A stretch of DNA of 64,000 nucleotides. It comes from Proteiniclasticum ruminis (GTDB taxonomy: Bacteria > Bacillota > Clostridia > Clostridiales > Clostridiaceae). Where the stretch lies: NCBI RefSeq assembly GCF_900115135.1, contig NZ_FOVK01000001.1, positions 912,372 through 976,371 of the forward strand. Reading direction: 5' to 3'. Below, piece by piece: positions 1 to 10,584 of the stretch. A program made the position numbers and the translations under genes. Position 1 is the stretch's first letter; every line of letters begins with the position of its first letter. The notes under the pieces are model-generated. The model was not told the origin of the DNA and searched no databases. It saw only the letters and a list, made by a program, of their open reading frames with translations.

Positions 1-2
1 AG

Positions 3-161
3 CTCACCTGGAAATACGTTGATGCCATATTCAGCACTTTAGGCGAGGATCGCACCTCATATCTGGAATCCTATGAGAGGGAGTCCAACGGCCCTGAATC
101 CTTGGATACCTTCATACATTCGGGCGCCAGAAAATGGTGGTACCGGAATCGGGAATACTAG
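3..161 (+). CDS. C-terminal end of an unknown protein (5' truncated by window)
   Basis: An open frame enters from the left edge in frame 3 and stops at TAG 159-161. The visible 52 residues are hydrophilic and end in a basic aromatic tail (KWWYRNREY). I do not recognise the family. A strong hairpin terminator follows three bases after the stop, which supports this being a genuine gene end on the plus strand. Confidence 0.55.
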   Translation, partial: LTWKYVDAIFSTLGEDRTSYLESYERESNGPESLDTFIHSGARKWWYRNREY

Positions 162-163
162 AC

Positions 164-200
164 AAAATAAAACAGCTGCACGAAGCAGCTGTTTTATTTT
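164..200. terminator. Bidirectional intrinsic terminator
   Basis: Perfect inverted repeat with arms AAAATAAAACAGCTGC and GCAGCTGTTTTATTTT around an ACGAA loop. The A and T tracts let it end the truncated plus-strand gene and the minus-strand gene that stops at 223. Confidence 0.85.
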
Positions 201-222
201 ATCCGCTATTTTCTCTACAAGT

Positions 223-1110
223 CTAGTGTAATGTAAGTTCAGGCATAGAGGTCGTGGTCACTACAGGTTCACCATCCTTGTGGGAGAATTCAGCAAAGTC
301 ATACCGATACGTAAACCCAAGTTTATCTTTCATGACCACTGCAAGGCGAATCTGATCCAGCTTTGTCGCTTTCACAGAAAGGCTTCCCACTCCTCCTTCA
401 TAAACTAGAGCATCAGGAATATCCGTGTCTGATTTGGAAAGATCTCCCCGCTCCATGACTACCCCATTCTTTTCCAGGATGTACTCCGAGCGCACAAGCT
501 CCCAATCTTTTTTCGCAGAAATCATCAGTTCTGTGCTGAAGGACAAATTGAGCTCTTCTCTTTCGCCGTTATAGGTGGAGTTAAAATCCAGCAGATTGAA
601 TGAAGTGTCTGCAATGTATGTCTTATAAAGTTCAAGCTCATTGACAAGATTCTCAATCCGCTTCTCTCCATACTTCTCCACCATAAGATCAATGCGAATA
701 GGCTCCAGAACATTGACTTCCCGGTCAACCGAATATGTGGTGTCATTCAGCAGATGTGCCTCCATCAGCACAGCCTCCTGGTCTCCTGATTCAATGGAAG
801 CGTAGACCCTGGCACTTGAATCCATGGATCTTAGTTTGAACTCTATATGAAGAAGGGCGGTTTTCTCCTCTTCATCCACCAGCTCAGATATTGTCCAGTT
901 GACATCCTCTAATATGGATTCCACATGACCACCGACCTTCATGGCGTCTTCCACCAGAGTGTCGATGTTGTCCTCCAGATATTTAATCCGATTGGTATTG
1001 ATGTTCACTTGTTTATTCGCGCTCCAGACGACCTGAAGCAGCACCAAATTAATTAGAATAGAAATCCCCAGAAAAACCGACACACCAGTCAGAATATGCT
1101 TATATCGCAT
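223..1110 (-). CDS. Membrane-anchored protein of unknown function
   Basis: 295 residues. A short basic N-terminus (MRYKHI) and a hydrophobic segment at about residues 8-28 form a signal anchor, followed by a coiled-coil-like stretch rich in N, I, E and D at about 34-60 and a mainly beta, charged domain that would lie outside the membrane. No cysteines or catalytic signature are visible. The start ATG at 1110 is preceded by an AAGGGGG stretch. It appears monocistronic, ending at the hairpin at 164-200. I do not recognise the family; a role in the envelope or in sensing is only inferred from topology. Confidence 0.7.
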   Translation of the reverse strand: MRYKHILTGVSVFLGISILINLVLLQVVWSANKQVNINTNRIKYLEDNIDTLVEDAMKVGGHVESILEDVNWTISELVDEEEKTALLHIEFKLRSMDSSARVYASIESGDQEAVLMEAHLLNDTTYSVDREVNVLEPIRIDLMVEKYGEKRIENLVNELELYKTYIADTSFNLLDFNSTYNGEREELNLSFSTELMISAKKDWELVRSEYILEKNGVVMERGDLSKSDTDIPDALVYEGGVGSLSVKATKLDQIRLAVVMKDKLGFTYRYDFAEFSHKDGEPVVTTTSMPELTLH

Positions 1111-1273
1111 GTTTTGCCCCCTTGTCCCATACGCTGCCCAAAGCGTACAGTCTCATTCTGTCCATCATATACTGCAATAATTCAAGATCATCATAGATTA
1201 TCATCTGATTCTTCCATTATTTTAGCTGATTTTTGTCAGTAATTCTACCAATTTCTTATAATATGCTTAATTT

Positions 1274-1924
1274 TTAATAAGAAACTGTTATTCTTTGATT
1301 TTTATAGGTGTCATCCTCAATGAGATCTACAACTGCAGAGGCAAAATCCTCCATGCTGATGAAGGATCTCCCTTGTTCATCCATGAGAAGGTGATCATCC
1401 GCACCGATTCTGTACTTTCCTGTTTTCTCATCCGCTTCAATGGTTTCCGCGGGACTGACATTAATCCAATCGAACTTCTTTCCTTCCAGGCTTTTATAAA
1501 TGTCCAACGCTCTTTTGTGAATATCAGATATTGGCTTCACGAAATCAGGAAACCCTTCTTTTTCCATGAGCATTTTTCCGTCGGGTAGAAGAAGACTTCC
1601 TGCGCCACCTACGGTGATCAGCTTCTTTACAGCTGCCTTTTCTGCCACTTTAATCAGATTCTCCGTGGCGGTGAGAAAACTCTCAAGATCATGGGGATCC
1701 GGACTGATGGCGCTGATGAGCACCTCATTTTCCAGTGCCATCACATGTCCTGAAATCACTTTCTCGTTCATAATGTCACCCTCACATCCGATGATCAGTG
1801 TGCTTCCGGGCAGATCAAAAGCATTTCTTGAAATCGCTGTGATGACATAACTTCTTTCGATAAGTTCCATAAGAATTCTGGACCCTATTTTTCCTGTGGC
1901 ACCGAGTATTGCAATCTTTTCCAT
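1274..1924 (-). CDS. NAD(P)-binding oxidoreductase, NmrA/SDR-like Rossmann fold
   Basis: 216 residues from the chosen ATG. The N-terminus MEKIAILGATGKIGSRI holds a GxxGxxG dinucleotide-binding loop, and later segments (EVLISAISPDPHD, LITVGGAGSLL, DWINVSPAE) match the NAD(P)H-binding family of atypical short-chain dehydrogenases such as the YwnB/NmrA-like group. The start is set by GGAGG five bases before the ATG at 1924; an ATG at 1936 lies within that Shine-Dalgarno region and has none of its own. The substrate is unknown. It stands alone between the unknown membrane protein and the pyr operon terminator. Confidence 0.85.
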   Translation of the reverse strand: MEKIAILGATGKIGSRILMELIERSYVITAISRNAFDLPGSTLIIGCEGDIMNEKVISGHVMALENEVLISAISPDPHDLESFLTATENLIKVAEKAAVKKLITVGGAGSLLLPDGKMLMEKEGFPDFVKPISDIHKRALDIYKSLEGKKFDWINVSPAETIEADEKTGKYRIGADDHLLMDEQGRSFISMEDFASAVVDLIEDDTYKNQRITVSY

Positions 1925-2062
1925 ATTTTCCTCCATTTAACCTGCATAAGCTGCAGCGTAATTTAAATTTTACACAATTATATTGTAAGGCATTTTTATC
2001 ATCTTAGCAAATACAGCAGACTCATTATGTCAGATTTCCTGTAGAGTTTCTTTGATATGGGT

Positions 2063-2094
2063 CAAAAATGAAAAGAGAAAGGTCTCCCTTTCTC
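2063..2094 (-). terminator. Terminator of the pyr operon
   Basis: On the minus strand GAGAAAGG-GAGA-CCTTTCTC is followed by TTTTCATTTTT. An outer AAAAGAGAAAG / CTTTCTCTTTT pairing is also possible. It lies 30 bases after the carB stop. Confidence 0.85.
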
Positions 2095-2123
2095 TCGGTT
2101 TTCCCTTCTCTCTTTCTCTTTTG

Positions 2124-5100
2124 TTATAACTTATAGAGGCTTATGGACGTTCTTTCAATATCCATGGACAGGATACGAAGATACGCAGACATCTTATCTA
2201 AACTTGTCATCAGTTCCACCTTTGACTCTATCGCTGCTCTTCTGATTCTAAAGCCATCTCGTTTCACATCATTTCCTTTGGTAGGTGTATTGAGAATCAT
2301 GTCCAGTTTCTGCTGCTCGATGAGATCCAGGATAGATGGTTTTTCTTCGTCCAGTTTATGAACAAGCTCTGATTCAATTCCCCATTCATAAAGTTTTCTT
2401 CTGGTACCCTCGGTTGCGTAAAAATGGAATCCAAGAGTCTTCATCATTCTGGCCAGAGGCTCAAACTTCTCCTTGTCCGTATCTCCAAGGGTGACCGCAA
2501 TGTTTTTTCTTTCAGTCCTCAACTTGATGCCAGCCCCCAGAAATCCTTTATACAGAGCTTCCTCCAAGGTATGGCCAGCGCCGAGCACTTCTCCGGTGGA
2601 ACGCATCTCCGGTCCTAGGGAAGCCTCCACTTGGGGTAGCTTCTCAGTAGAAAACACTGGCACTTTTACCGTGGAGCCTTCAATCTCCTTATAAAGATCT
2701 ATACCGTATGGCATCTCTCTCAGTTTTCTGCCCAGCATCACTTCCGTGGCAATGGCTATGACCGGAAGACCTGTAACTTTTGTCATAAAAGGCACAGTCC
2801 TGCTGGCTCTAGGATTTACTTCAATGATGTAAAGCTCCTCTCCTTTTACGATGAACTGCAGATTCATCATCCCCACGATGTTCAACGCCTTGGATAAAGT
2901 TCTCACCACTTGAAGAACCCTTTCTTTCATCTCGAAAGACACATTTACCGGCGGATAGATGCTGACACTGTCTCCTGAATGGACGCCTGCATGCTCCAGA
3001 TGTTCCATGATTCCTGGCACAAGAATATCTTCCCCGTCACATATGGCATCCACCTCCAGCTCCATCCCATCAATATACTGATCAATGAGCACCGGTGTCT
3101 TCTGATCTTTCCTAAAGGCATTCTTCAAGTAATAGTTCAGTTCCTCTTCTTCATGGCAGATTTCCATTCCCTGTCCTCCCAGGACATAAGAAGGCCGAAC
3201 TAAGACAGGATATCCTGCTTCCCGTGCAAAGGCCTCTCCCTGCTCCACAGCCCAGACTCCTTTTCCTACTGGCCGTTTAATGCCATACTGCTCCAGTATC
3301 GCCTCAAACTTCTCTCTGTCCTCTGCAGCATCAATGGCTTCGGGTGCTGTACCTAAGATCGGCACATTTTTCTCCAGAAGGAATTTTGACAGTTTCACTG
3401 CGGTCTGTCCACCAAATTGGAGGATCACTCCTTCAGGTTGTTCCAGGGCAATGATATTAAAGACTTCTTCTTCCGTTAATGGTTCGAAATAGAGTTTGTC
3501 CGAAATATTGAAGTCCGTACTGACTGTTTCTGGATTGCTGTTCACAAGAATTGTTTCATAGTTGAGGTTCTTTAACGCTTTTATGGCATGAACACTGGAA
3601 TAGTCAAACTCAATGCCCTGACCGATGCGGATGGGACCAGAACCAATGACCATGATTTTCTTTCTTCCCGACGGCACTGATTCTGTCACCTGATCATACG
3701 TGGAGTAGTAATAGGGCGTTCTTGCATCGAATTCTCCTGCGCAGGTATCCACCATTTTATAGGCGGGGTGAATGTTCCACATCATTCTCATCTCAAAAAT
3801 CTCATTGGGTGAGGTCTTTACAAGATCTCCAATCCCTTTGTCAGAAAACCCTTTCTGCTTGAGATTTCTCAGAATCTCCTCGGTGATGTTCTCCTTTTTC
3901 ATGGATTCCAGCTGCTGCTCTAGTTTTACTATCCCTTGGATCTTATGGAGAAAATACCGGTCAATTCCAGTCTCCTGAGAGAGCTTCAGTATATGCATCC
4001 CTCTTCGTAAAAGCTCTGCCAGATAAAAAATCCGTTCATCATTGGGATACATCACTTTTTCCTTTAATGTGAGAAAGCTCATATTTCTTGCTTCCTCATG
4101 GCGGAGTGCGTACTTCTTGATTTCCAGAGACCGCAGTCCTTTCAGCAGAGCACTTTCAAAACTGTTGCCGATGGACATGATTTCTCCTGTGGCCATCATC
4201 TTCGTACCCAGCTTCCGGTCTGCAGTATAGAACTTATCAAAGGGCCATTTGGGGATCTTCACCACCACATAGTCCAGAGAGGGTTCGAAGGCCGCTGTGG
4301 TTTTTTCTGTCACAGCATTGGGGATTTCATGGAGATGATACCCCAGCGCAATCTTCGCTGCAACCTTTGCAATGGGATATCCGGTAGCCTTGGATGCAAG
4401 AGCGGATGATCTGCTCACCCTTGGATTGATTTCTATCACCGCATACTGAAAACTATGGGGGTCTAACGCAAACTGCACATTGCATCCGCCTTCGATACCC
4501 ACGGCATCCACGATATGAAGCGCTGAACTTCGTAGCATCTGGAGTTCTTTGTCTGTAAGCGTCTGAGCTGGGGCCACGACGATGGAGTCTCCTGTATGAA
4601 TCCCAACGGGATCCATATTTTCCATGCTGCAGACTGCGATGGCGGTACCATTACTGTCTCGCATGACTTCGAACTCGATTTCTTTCCATCCTTTCACAGA
4701 TTTTTCCAGAAGAACCTGATGCACACGGCTCAGCATAAGACCTTTTTCTGCCGTTAGAAGAAGCTCCTCCTCATTTTCTGCTATGCCTCCTCCAGTGCCC
4801 CCCAATGTATAGGCCGGTCTAACCACGATAGGAAACTTCAGCATTTTCGCCGCTTCTTTCACCTCAGAAAGGTCGGAAGCAATGAGGCTCTCCACCACCG
4901 GTTCTCCGATCTCTTCCATGAGATTTCTGAAAAGCTCCCGGTCTTCTCCTTTTCTTATGGAGTCGATGGATGTGCCTAGAACTTCCACCCCATGGGCTTC
5001 CAGTACACCAAGATCATATAATTCCAGCGCCAGATTCAGTCCTGTCTGCCCTCCCATGCCTGGAAGGAGCCCCTGGGGTTTTTCATTTTCAATGATTCTC

Positions 5101-5324
5101 GTAACAACCTCCACCGTCAATGGTTCCACGTAGACGATATCCGCCGTTTCCTTGTCTGTCATGATGGTTGCAGGATTGGAGTTCACAAGCACAACTTCCA
5201 TTCCTTCTTCCCGGAGACTTTGACAAGCCTGGGCACCTGAGTAGTCAAACTCAGCTCCCTGCCCGATGACAATGGGTCCAGAACCCAGGACAAGCACTTT
5301 TTTCAGATATTCTTTCTTAGGCAT
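2124..5324 (-). CDS. carB: Carbamoyl-phosphate synthase large subunit
   Basis: 1066 residues, the usual length. It makes carbamoyl phosphate from bicarbonate, two ATP and ammonia delivered by CarA. Two homologous ATP-grasp halves are visible, each opening with [19 protein letters not shown] or [19 protein letters not shown], separated by an oligomerisation region at about 400-550; the C-terminal ~130 residues (from about [13 protein letters not shown]) form the MGS-like allosteric domain that typically binds UMP or IMP. The start ATG at 5324 (MPKKEYLKK) has an AAGGAG site and overlaps the carA stop by 8 bases (ATGCCTAA), so translation is probably coupled. Last gene of the pyr operon. Confidence 0.97.
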   Translation of the reverse strand: MPKKEYLKKVLVLGSGPIVIGQGAEFDYSGAQACQSLREEGMEVVLVNSNPATIMTDKETADIVYVEPLTVEVVTRIIENEKPQGLLPGMGGQTGLNLALELYDLGVLEAHGVEVLGTSIDSIRKGEDRELFRNLMEEIGEPVVESLIASDLSEVKEAAKMLKFPIVVRPAYTLGGTGGGIAENEEELLLTAEKGLMLSRVHQVLLEKSVKGWKEIEFEVMRDSNGTAIAVCSMENMDPVGIHTGDSIVVAPAQTLTDKELQMLRSSALHIVDAVGIEGGCNVQFALDPHSFQYAVIEINPRVSRSSALASKATGYPIAKVAAKIALGYHLHEIPNAVTEKTTAAFEPSLDYVVVKIPKWPFDKFYTADRKLGTKMMATGEIMSIGNSFESALLKGLRSLEIKKYALRHEEARNMSFLTLKEKVMYPNDERIFYLAELLRRGMHILKLSQETGIDRYFLHKIQGIVKLEQQLESMKKENITEEILRNLKQKGFSDKGIGDLVKTSPNEIFEMRMMWNIHPAYKMVDTCAGEFDARTPYYYSTYDQVTESVPSGRKKIMVIGSGPIRIGQGIEFDYSSVHAIKALKNLNYETILVNSNPETVSTDFNISDKLYFEPLTEEEVFNIIALEQPEGVILQFGGQTAVKLSKFLLEKNVPILGTAPEAIDAAEDREKFEAILEQYGIKRPVGKGVWAVEQGEAFAREAGYPVLVRPSYVLGGQGMEICHEEEELNYYLKNAFRKDQKTPVLIDQYIDGMELEVDAICDGEDILVPGIMEHLEHAGVHSGDSVSIYPPVNVSFEMKERVLQVVRTLSKALNIVGMMNLQFIVKGEELYIIEVNPRASRTVPFMTKVTGLPVIAIATEVMLGRKLREMPYGIDLYKEIEGSTVKVPVFSTEKLPQVEASLGPEMRSTGEVLGAGHTLEEALYKGFLGAGIKLRTERKNIAVTLGDTDKEKFEPLARMMKTLGFHFYATEGTRRKLYEWGIESELVHKLDEEKPSILDLIEQQKLDMILNTPTKGNDVKRDGFRIRRAAIESKVELMTSLDKMSAYLRILSMDIERTSISLYKL

Positions 5325-6381
5325 TCTCTCTCTCCTTTTCCATCTCCAGCATCTGGTCAAAAATCACGCCTGCATCAGATGGCCCCGGAGATGCCTCCGG
5401 ATGAAACTGCACACTTCGCACCCGCAGCTTTTCTTCACAAATCCCTTCTACAGTGCCATCTTGAAGGCTTCTATGGGTAACAGATACCCCTTCTGGCAGC
5501 ACCGTCACCACATAACCATGATTCTGACTGGTGATGAAGACCTTGCCGGTTTCCAGGTCTTCTACCGGATGATTGGCGCCACGATGACCATAAAGAAGCT
5601 TTTCCGTTTTTCCACCCAAGGCAAGGGACAGTAGCTGATGTCCAAGGCATATGCCCAGCAGCGGCACTTTCCCCATGAGCTTTTTCACTTCCTGTAGAAT
5701 CTCCTGGTAGGACTCCGGGTCTCCTGGGCCATTGGACAGGAGAACTTTATCCGGACGCTCCGAAAGTATGACTTCTGCACTGGTATCCGCAGGAAAAACT
5801 GTGACTGTCCAGTCTCTTTTCACAATCTCCTCCAGGATCCCCCTTTTGATGCCAAAATCCATCACAGCTACATGATGTTTCCCGCTTCCAAGGGTATACC
5901 GCTCTTTGGTGGTCACCGCAAGGGCTGGCTTCACATTGTCAAAACTTTGGAGCTTTTTTCGAATTTCCGTAGCAGTCTGTCTTCTTTCAGATAAAAGCCC
6001 TTTCATGGTGCCATGTTCCCGAAGAACTCTGGTCAGGGCTCTGGTATCCACAGATTCCATTCCAGGAACTCTGTGATGCTCCAGAAAATCTGGAAGGGGA
6101 ATCTCACACCGGAAACCTGATGGTTCTTTTACTGCCTCCCGGACAATGAGCGCTTTCAGCTTAGGTCCATCGGACTGTAGATCTTCCAGGGTGATTCCGT
6201 AATTTCCCACCAGGGGCTGCGTGAGCACAACCATCTGTCCATGGTAGGAAGGGTCTGAGAGCAGCTCCTCGTATCCAGTCATCCCTGTATGAAAAACCAC
6301 CTCTCCTATGGTTTCTTTCATCTCACCAAAAGACTGACCTTCGAAAACCATCCCGTTTTCCAAATGTAGAAAATTTTTCAT
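5317..6381 (-). CDS. carA: Carbamoyl-phosphate synthase small subunit
   Basis: 354 residues. It hydrolyses glutamine and channels ammonia to CarB. The N-terminal half is the CPSase small-chain domain ([14 protein letters not shown]). The C-terminal half is a class I glutamine amidotransferase, with the catalytic Cys in LLGICLGHQ near residue 240 and the His-Glu pair in [11 protein letters not shown]. The start at 6381 has a perfect AGGAGG site that includes the pyrE stop codon TAG, giving an 8-base gap between the two genes. Longer in-frame starts upstream would run into pyrE. Confidence 0.97.
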   Translation of the reverse strand: MKNFLHLENGMVFEGQSFGEMKETIGEVVFHTGMTGYEELLSDPSYHGQMVVLTQPLVGNYGITLEDLQSDGPKLKALIVREAVKEPSGFRCEIPLPDFLEHHRVPGMESVDTRALTRVLREHGTMKGLLSERRQTATEIRKKLQSFDNVKPALAVTTKERYTLGSGKHHVAVMDFGIKRGILEEIVKRDWTVTVFPADTSAEVILSERPDKVLLSNGPGDPESYQEILQEVKKLMGKVPLLGICLGHQLLSLALGGKTEKLLYGHRGANHPVEDLETGKVFITSQNHGYVVTVLPEGVSVTHRSLQDGTVEGICEEKLRVRSVQFHPEASPGPSDAGVIFDQMLEMEKERENA

Positions 6382-6389
6382 GCTTCCTC

Positions 6390-6962
6390 CTAAAATATGG
6401 TTCTGCTTCCGGGTTTCACAACTTCCATTCCACTTCTGCAAAGGGGACAGTCCTCTTTTTCATAGGTGCTGAACTGATAGGACACAGCACTGATCACAGG
6501 CAGATCCTCCAGCATGCTTTCTCCTCTCCGGTCGATGATGGATGCCACTGCAACCACCTCTGCACCATAGGCCTCCAGAACCTTCCGGGTTTCCAGTGTA
6601 GATTTCCCTGTGGTAAGCACATCTTCAGAGATGACCACCTTATCGCCTTTGTTCAGTTCAAACCCTCTGCGAAGACTCATGACTCCATCAGTTCTTTCAG
6701 TAAAAATGGCTTCAATCCCCAGCTGTCTGCCAAGTTCATAAGCGACCAGAATCCCTCCCATGGCTGGTCCTACAATTTTGTCTATCTTCATTTCTTTCAG
6801 TTTCTCTGCCACAGGCTTCAGGATCACTTCTGCTTTATCAGGGAATCTCAGCACTTTCGCACATTGCACATATCCTCCGCTGTGTTTTCCAGATGACAGC
6901 AGAAAATGTCCACTGAGCACCGCCCCAGTTTCTGCCAGTATTTCTTTAATCTTTTCTTCCAT
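6390..6962 (-). CDS. pyrE: Orotate phosphoribosyltransferase
   Basis: 190 residues. It joins orotate to PRPP to give OMP. The PRPP-binding loop VVISEDVLTTGKST and the upstream segments FLLSSGKHSGGYVQC and GPAMGGILVAYELG are typical of the family. The start MEEKIKEIL at 6962 follows GGGAGG by 8 bases; the ATG at 6980 has no site. A CPLC motif near the C-terminus is common in the longer Clostridia-type enzymes. It sits 23 bases after the pyrD stop. Confidence 0.96.
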   Translation of the reverse strand: MEEKIKEILAETGAVLSGHFLLSSGKHSGGYVQCAKVLRFPDKAEVILKPVAEKLKEMKIDKIVGPAMGGILVAYELGRQLGIEAIFTERTDGVMSLRRGFELNKGDKVVISEDVLTTGKSTLETRKVLEAYGAEVVAVASIIDRRGESMLEDLPVISAVSYQFSTYEKEDCPLCRSGMEVVKPGSRTIF

Positions 6963-6985
6963 TTTCCATTCCTCCCACATTCTCT

Positions 6986-7888
6986 TTACACGATGCCTCG
7001 AATTTCTCCAATGTTCATCAGGTTTTCTTTTTCACAGTATCTTTCTAGATCTTCCACCATTTCTTTTCCCAAATATGGATTTACAAACTGTCCTGTTCCA
7101 ATCATCACTGCAGCAGCACCAGCCATGAGAAAGGAGAGGGCGTCTTTATAAGATGCAATGCCGCCCATTCCCACCACAGGAACTTTTACAGCCTTTGCCG
7201 CCTGATGCACCATTCTTAATGCAATGGGTCTTACCGCTGGCCCTGAAAGACCCGCATAGGTCTGATCAAACACCGCTTTTTTTCTATCCACATCAATGGC
7301 CATTCCCTGCACTGTATTAATCAGCGAAATCGCATCGGCTCCAGCCTCTTCACAAGCCTTTGCCATGTCCCCGATATGAGTCACATTGGGAGAGAGCTTT
7401 ACCATAAGTTTATGTTTTGTGGCTTTTCTCACCGCTCTTGTTACTTTTTCTGCGCTCTTTGGATCCACCCCAAAAGCCATTCCACCTTCTTTCACATTGG
7501 GGCAGGAGATGTTCAGCTCCAGCACATCAATGTCCGCTTCATTAAGAAGTCTGGCCCCTTCCACATACTCTTCCAGCGTGTTTCCCCCCAGATTCACCAC
7601 AAGCAGAGAGTCAATGGCTCTCATTCTCTTGTATTCTTCCTCAAGGAATCTTCCTACAGATGGATTCTCAAGTCCAATACTGTTCAGAATTCCAGAAGGT
7701 GTTTCCCAGATCCGGATTCCTGAATTTCCTTCTTTGGGGAAAAGCGTGAGTCCTTTACTCGATATGCCCCCCAGGAGACTGGGGTCATAAAAGGAGCGAA
7801 ACTCCTCTCCATACCCGAATGTTCCTGATGCTGCAGTGATGGGATTCTTCATGGTAAACCCTAAAAACTCTGTCTCCAGCCTATTCAT
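6986..7888 (-). CDS. pyrD: Dihydroorotate dehydrogenase catalytic subunit, class 1B (NAD-linked)
   Basis: 300 residues; an FMN-containing TIM barrel that oxidises dihydroorotate to orotate. NPITAASGTFGYG near the N-terminus and LNISCPNVKEGG, which holds the active-site cysteine of class 1 enzymes, are clear; GMGGIASYKDALSFLMAGA is the FMN phosphate-binding region. The start at 7888 has AGGAGG seven bases upstream and overlaps the pyrK stop by 8 bases (ATGAATAG). The adjacent pyrK identifies it as the 1B heterotetramer type that passes electrons to NAD. Confidence 0.96.
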   Translation of the reverse strand: MNRLETEFLGFTMKNPITAASGTFGYGEEFRSFYDPSLLGGISSKGLTLFPKEGNSGIRIWETPSGILNSIGLENPSVGRFLEEEYKRMRAIDSLLVVNLGGNTLEEYVEGARLLNEADIDVLELNISCPNVKEGGMAFGVDPKSAEKVTRAVRKATKHKLMVKLSPNVTHIGDMAKACEEAGADAISLINTVQGMAIDVDRKKAVFDQTYAGLSGPAVRPIALRMVHQAAKAVKVPVVGMGGIASYKDALSFLMAGAAAVMIGTGQFVNPYLGKEMVEDLERYCEKENLMNIGEIRGIV

Positions 7889-8591
7889 AGAATACCTCCT
7901 CACCGGGGAATACCGGACCTTCTTTACACACTCTTTTGTTTCCTTCCTTTGTCTTGCAGGTGCAGCCAAGACAAGCTCCTACGCCGCAGGCCATATGTTT
8001 TTCCAAGGAGACGAAGACAGGCTTCCCAAACTCTTTGCCGTGGCTGGAGACTCTTCTCATCATCACCTCAGGTCCACAGGTGTAAAACACATCATGCTTT
8101 TCATAGTCCACTTCTTCTGAAACATAACCTCCGAAATTTAAGATGAGCGGAAGATTCAGTTCTTTGAAAACATCTACCACAGCATTTTCCTTCTGGAATC
8201 CGAGATACAGTGTAATCTCTTGATCCGGATTCAATTCTCTCATGCGTTTTGCCGTATAGAAAAGTGGTGCTGCTCCCATACCACCCCCCACCAGGGCAAC
8301 ATTCAGGCCTTCTGGGGTCAGATCAAATCCTTTGCCGAAAGGGCCGTAGAGGTCAAGCTCCATCCCCTGAGAAAGCCTTGAAAACTCTTTGGTTCCTTCT
8401 CCGATGACTTTATAAAGAAATGAGATGCTGTCTTCCTGAACATCAAAAATACTAAGAGGTCTCGACAGTAACGGAAAGCTTCCTGCGCTTCTTATCATAA
8501 AAAACTGACCAGGTTCTGCCTTTCCTTCATACTGTGCAGAAAGAAGATACATCTCGTCGCCAAGAAATCTGTTTTCAAGAATTACTGCCAT
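7881..8591 (-). CDS. pyrK: Dihydroorotate dehydrogenase electron-transfer subunit
   Basis: 236 residues. A ferredoxin-reductase-like FAD domain (residues ~1-100, with SRPLSIFDV), an NAD-binding domain (GGGMGAAPLFYTAKRM) and a C-terminal [2Fe-2S] cysteine cluster (MACGVGACLGCTCK plus a later Cys in RVCKEG) carry electrons from PyrD FMN to NAD. Its ATG lies inside the end of pyrF, overlapping by 10 bases, with an AGGAGG site 10 bases upstream. Its presence shows that pyrimidine synthesis here is independent of quinones. Confidence 0.95.
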   Translation of the reverse strand: MAVILENRFLGDEMYLLSAQYEGKAEPGQFFMIRSAGSFPLLSRPLSIFDVQEDSISFLYKVIGEGTKEFSRLSQGMELDLYGPFGKGFDLTPEGLNVALVGGGMGAAPLFYTAKRMRELNPDQEITLYLGFQKENAVVDVFKELNLPLILNFGGYVSEEVDYEKHDVFYTCGPEVMMRRVSSHGKEFGKPVFVSLEKHMACGVGACLGCTCKTKEGNKRVCKEGPVFPGEEVFYE

Positions 8592-9436
8592 CCGATCAGA
8601 TCCTCCTTCATAAGAAGAGCTGCTTCACGGGCGAAGGAAGTAAAATCCATTCCTTCAGTTTTCCCTACATGAGCAGCGATGATTCCCCTGGAAGAGTTCA
8701 CCACACCATTGATTCTTTTTTGGAACACAGGTCTTAAATCCTCTCCTCTTCCTCCTTGGGCACCATACCCTGGAATCAGGAAGAACATATTCGGGTAAAG
8801 CTCTGAGAGTTTTTCAAACTCCTTTGGATAAGTCAGCCCTGCCACAGCGCCCACCGCACTGAAACCTGAAGCGCCCTGATAAGGTCTGCCCCATTTCTCC
8901 AGAAGATCCCCCATATGGAGATACAGCTCTTTCTCGCCTGAAATGAGTTCCTGAAGATCCCCTGCACTCTCATTGGAGGTGTGGAGAAGTACAAAAATCC
9001 CTTTCTCCTTCTCCGTCATATATGGATAGAACGGAGATACCGCATCTTCCCCCATATAGGCATTCACTGTGACGATGTCTGCTTCAAACTCCCCTGTCAG
9101 ATGGGCTTTGGCATATTCTGACTGCGTAGCGAGAATATCTCCTCTTTTGATGTCTCCGATGGATAGAATATTCTTCTCTCTCAGATATGCCAGGGTTTCT
9201 TTGTATGCGACCAGTCCTTCCAGCCCCAGTGCTTCATAGTAGGCAATCTGGAGTTTGAAACAGGCAGCCAGATCCTCCGTATGATCGATGATCTGCTTAT
9301 TGAAGTAAAAAATCTTTTCGGATAAGGACCAGTCCTTCTCTTTCAGTTCTCTTGGCAGGTAACTTAAGGAAGTGTCCAGTCCCACACAAATGGGGCTTTT
9401 TTCCAGCGCCTCTTTTTGAAGTCTATCGATGATCAT
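8582..9436 (-). CDS. pyrF: Orotidine 5'-phosphate decarboxylase, long (type 2) form
   Basis: 284 residues, in the range of the longer OMP decarboxylase subfamily rather than the ~235-residue form. The catalytic Asp-Lys-Asp array appears as SIGDIKRGDI near residue 87-97, and the substrate loop ends in FLIPGYGAQGG. It decarboxylates OMP to UMP, the last step of the pathway. The ATG overlaps the end of pyrC by 14 bases with a GGAG site upstream, and its own end overlaps pyrK. Confidence 0.95.
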   Translation of the reverse strand: MIIDRLQKEALEKSPICVGLDTSLSYLPRELKEKDWSLSEKIFYFNKQIIDHTEDLAACFKLQIAYYEALGLEGLVAYKETLAYLREKNILSIGDIKRGDILATQSEYAKAHLTGEFEADIVTVNAYMGEDAVSPFYPYMTEKEKGIFVLLHTSNESAGDLQELISGEKELYLHMGDLLEKWGRPYQGASGFSAVGAVAGLTYPKEFEKLSELYPNMFFLIPGYGAQGGRGEDLRPVFQKRINGVVNSSRGIIAAHVGKTEGMDFTSFAREAALLMKEDLIGWQ

Positions 9437-10574
9437 AATATAGTTCTCCTCTCTTCATGGTCATTTTCACCTGACCTAATACTCTTCTCCCAGCAAAGGG
9501 TGTGTTTTTTCCCCGGGAGATCAATTCATCCGGATTGATCTCTGTGATTTTATGAAGATCCACCAGAACCAGATTGGCCTCGCTTCCTTTTTCGAAAGAC
9601 CCCATTGGCAAACCCAGTTTTTTTGCTGGATTCTCACTTAAGAGCTCCACCAGCTTGGATACTGAAAGATCATTTTCCTGGAAGACGGTATGATACATGG
9701 AAAATGCATATTCAATGTTGGATAAGCCCGGCATACCTTCCAGCTTGTCCTTTGCCGTATGTGGGGCGTGATCTGTGGCTAAGTGATCTATGGTGCCGTC
9801 TTTGATCCCTTCTATGAGTGCAGCCACATCTTCTTCCCTGGCGAATGGCGGATGAACTTTATAAGGAATGCTGTGTGCAAAAAGGTGGTGGGGCGTGACT
9901 TCACAGGTGACTTTAATTCCCTGCCTTTTTGCTGTTCGTATCAGATCCACTGTTTCTTTTTCCGATACATGACATATATGGAGATTTCCACCAATCCTGC
10001 TGTTCAGTTCCAAGTATTTTCTGGTATACTCTGCCTCGGGCTCACAGTGGCAGGACACCGTGAAATCCAGTTCTTTGGAGTATTCCAGAGCTTTTTTCAT
10101 GGCTTCCATAGAGTCCAGGTTCTTCCCGTCATTTGAGAACATAGTGGTCACTGAGCGCAAGGACTGAAAATCAACCAGTGCATTCTCAGTATTTTGAAAC
10201 GCCTCTGTCACCGCGGCAACCTGAGTCAGATCGCATAATGAGAGCTGCTTTGCTTTCTCAAGATTTCTTATCACTTTTTCTTTCGAATCGGTGACAGGTT
10301 TCGTATTGGCCATGGCGGTAAGGTGTACGAATCCACCTTTCAGTGCGGCACGCATGCCTGACTCCATATCTTCCTTCTCTGGAAATCCAGGTTCTCTCAG
10401 ATGGGTATGAAGATCCACAAAAGCGGGCAGAAGCGCGTATCCCTTCCCATCTATCACGTGCTCTCCCAGAGGAAACTGTTCTGGCAGTACCTCCTTAATG
10501 AGTCCATTCTCAATCACCAGGCTGCCTCTCAGTTCTCTATGGGCATCAATCATAATCACATTGGTTATTATCAT
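9423..10574 (-). CDS. pyrC: Dihydroorotase
   Basis: 383 residues of the amidohydrolase superfamily. It closes carbamoyl aspartate to dihydroorotate. Metal ligands are visible in DLHTHLREPG (HxH), CHCEPE, ICHVS and ATDHAPHT. The start MIITNV at 10574 has AAGGAG eight bases upstream; the open frame continues upstream but overlaps pyrI there without a site. There is a 10-base gap after pyrI. Confidence 0.95.
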   Translation of the reverse strand: MIITNVIMIDAHRELRGSLVIENGLIKEVLPEQFPLGEHVIDGKGYALLPAFVDLHTHLREPGFPEKEDMESGMRAALKGGFVHLTAMANTKPVTDSKEKVIRNLEKAKQLSLCDLTQVAAVTEAFQNTENALVDFQSLRSVTTMFSNDGKNLDSMEAMKKALEYSKELDFTVSCHCEPEAEYTRKYLELNSRIGGNLHICHVSEKETVDLIRTAKRQGIKVTCEVTPHHLFAHSIPYKVHPPFAREEDVAALIEGIKDGTIDHLATDHAPHTAKDKLEGMPGLSNIEYAFSMYHTVFQENDLSVSKLVELLSENPAKKLGLPMGSFEKGSEANLVLVDLHKITEINPDELISRGKNTPFAGRRVLGQVKMTMKRGELYYDHR

Positions 10575-10584
10575 ATCTGTCTCC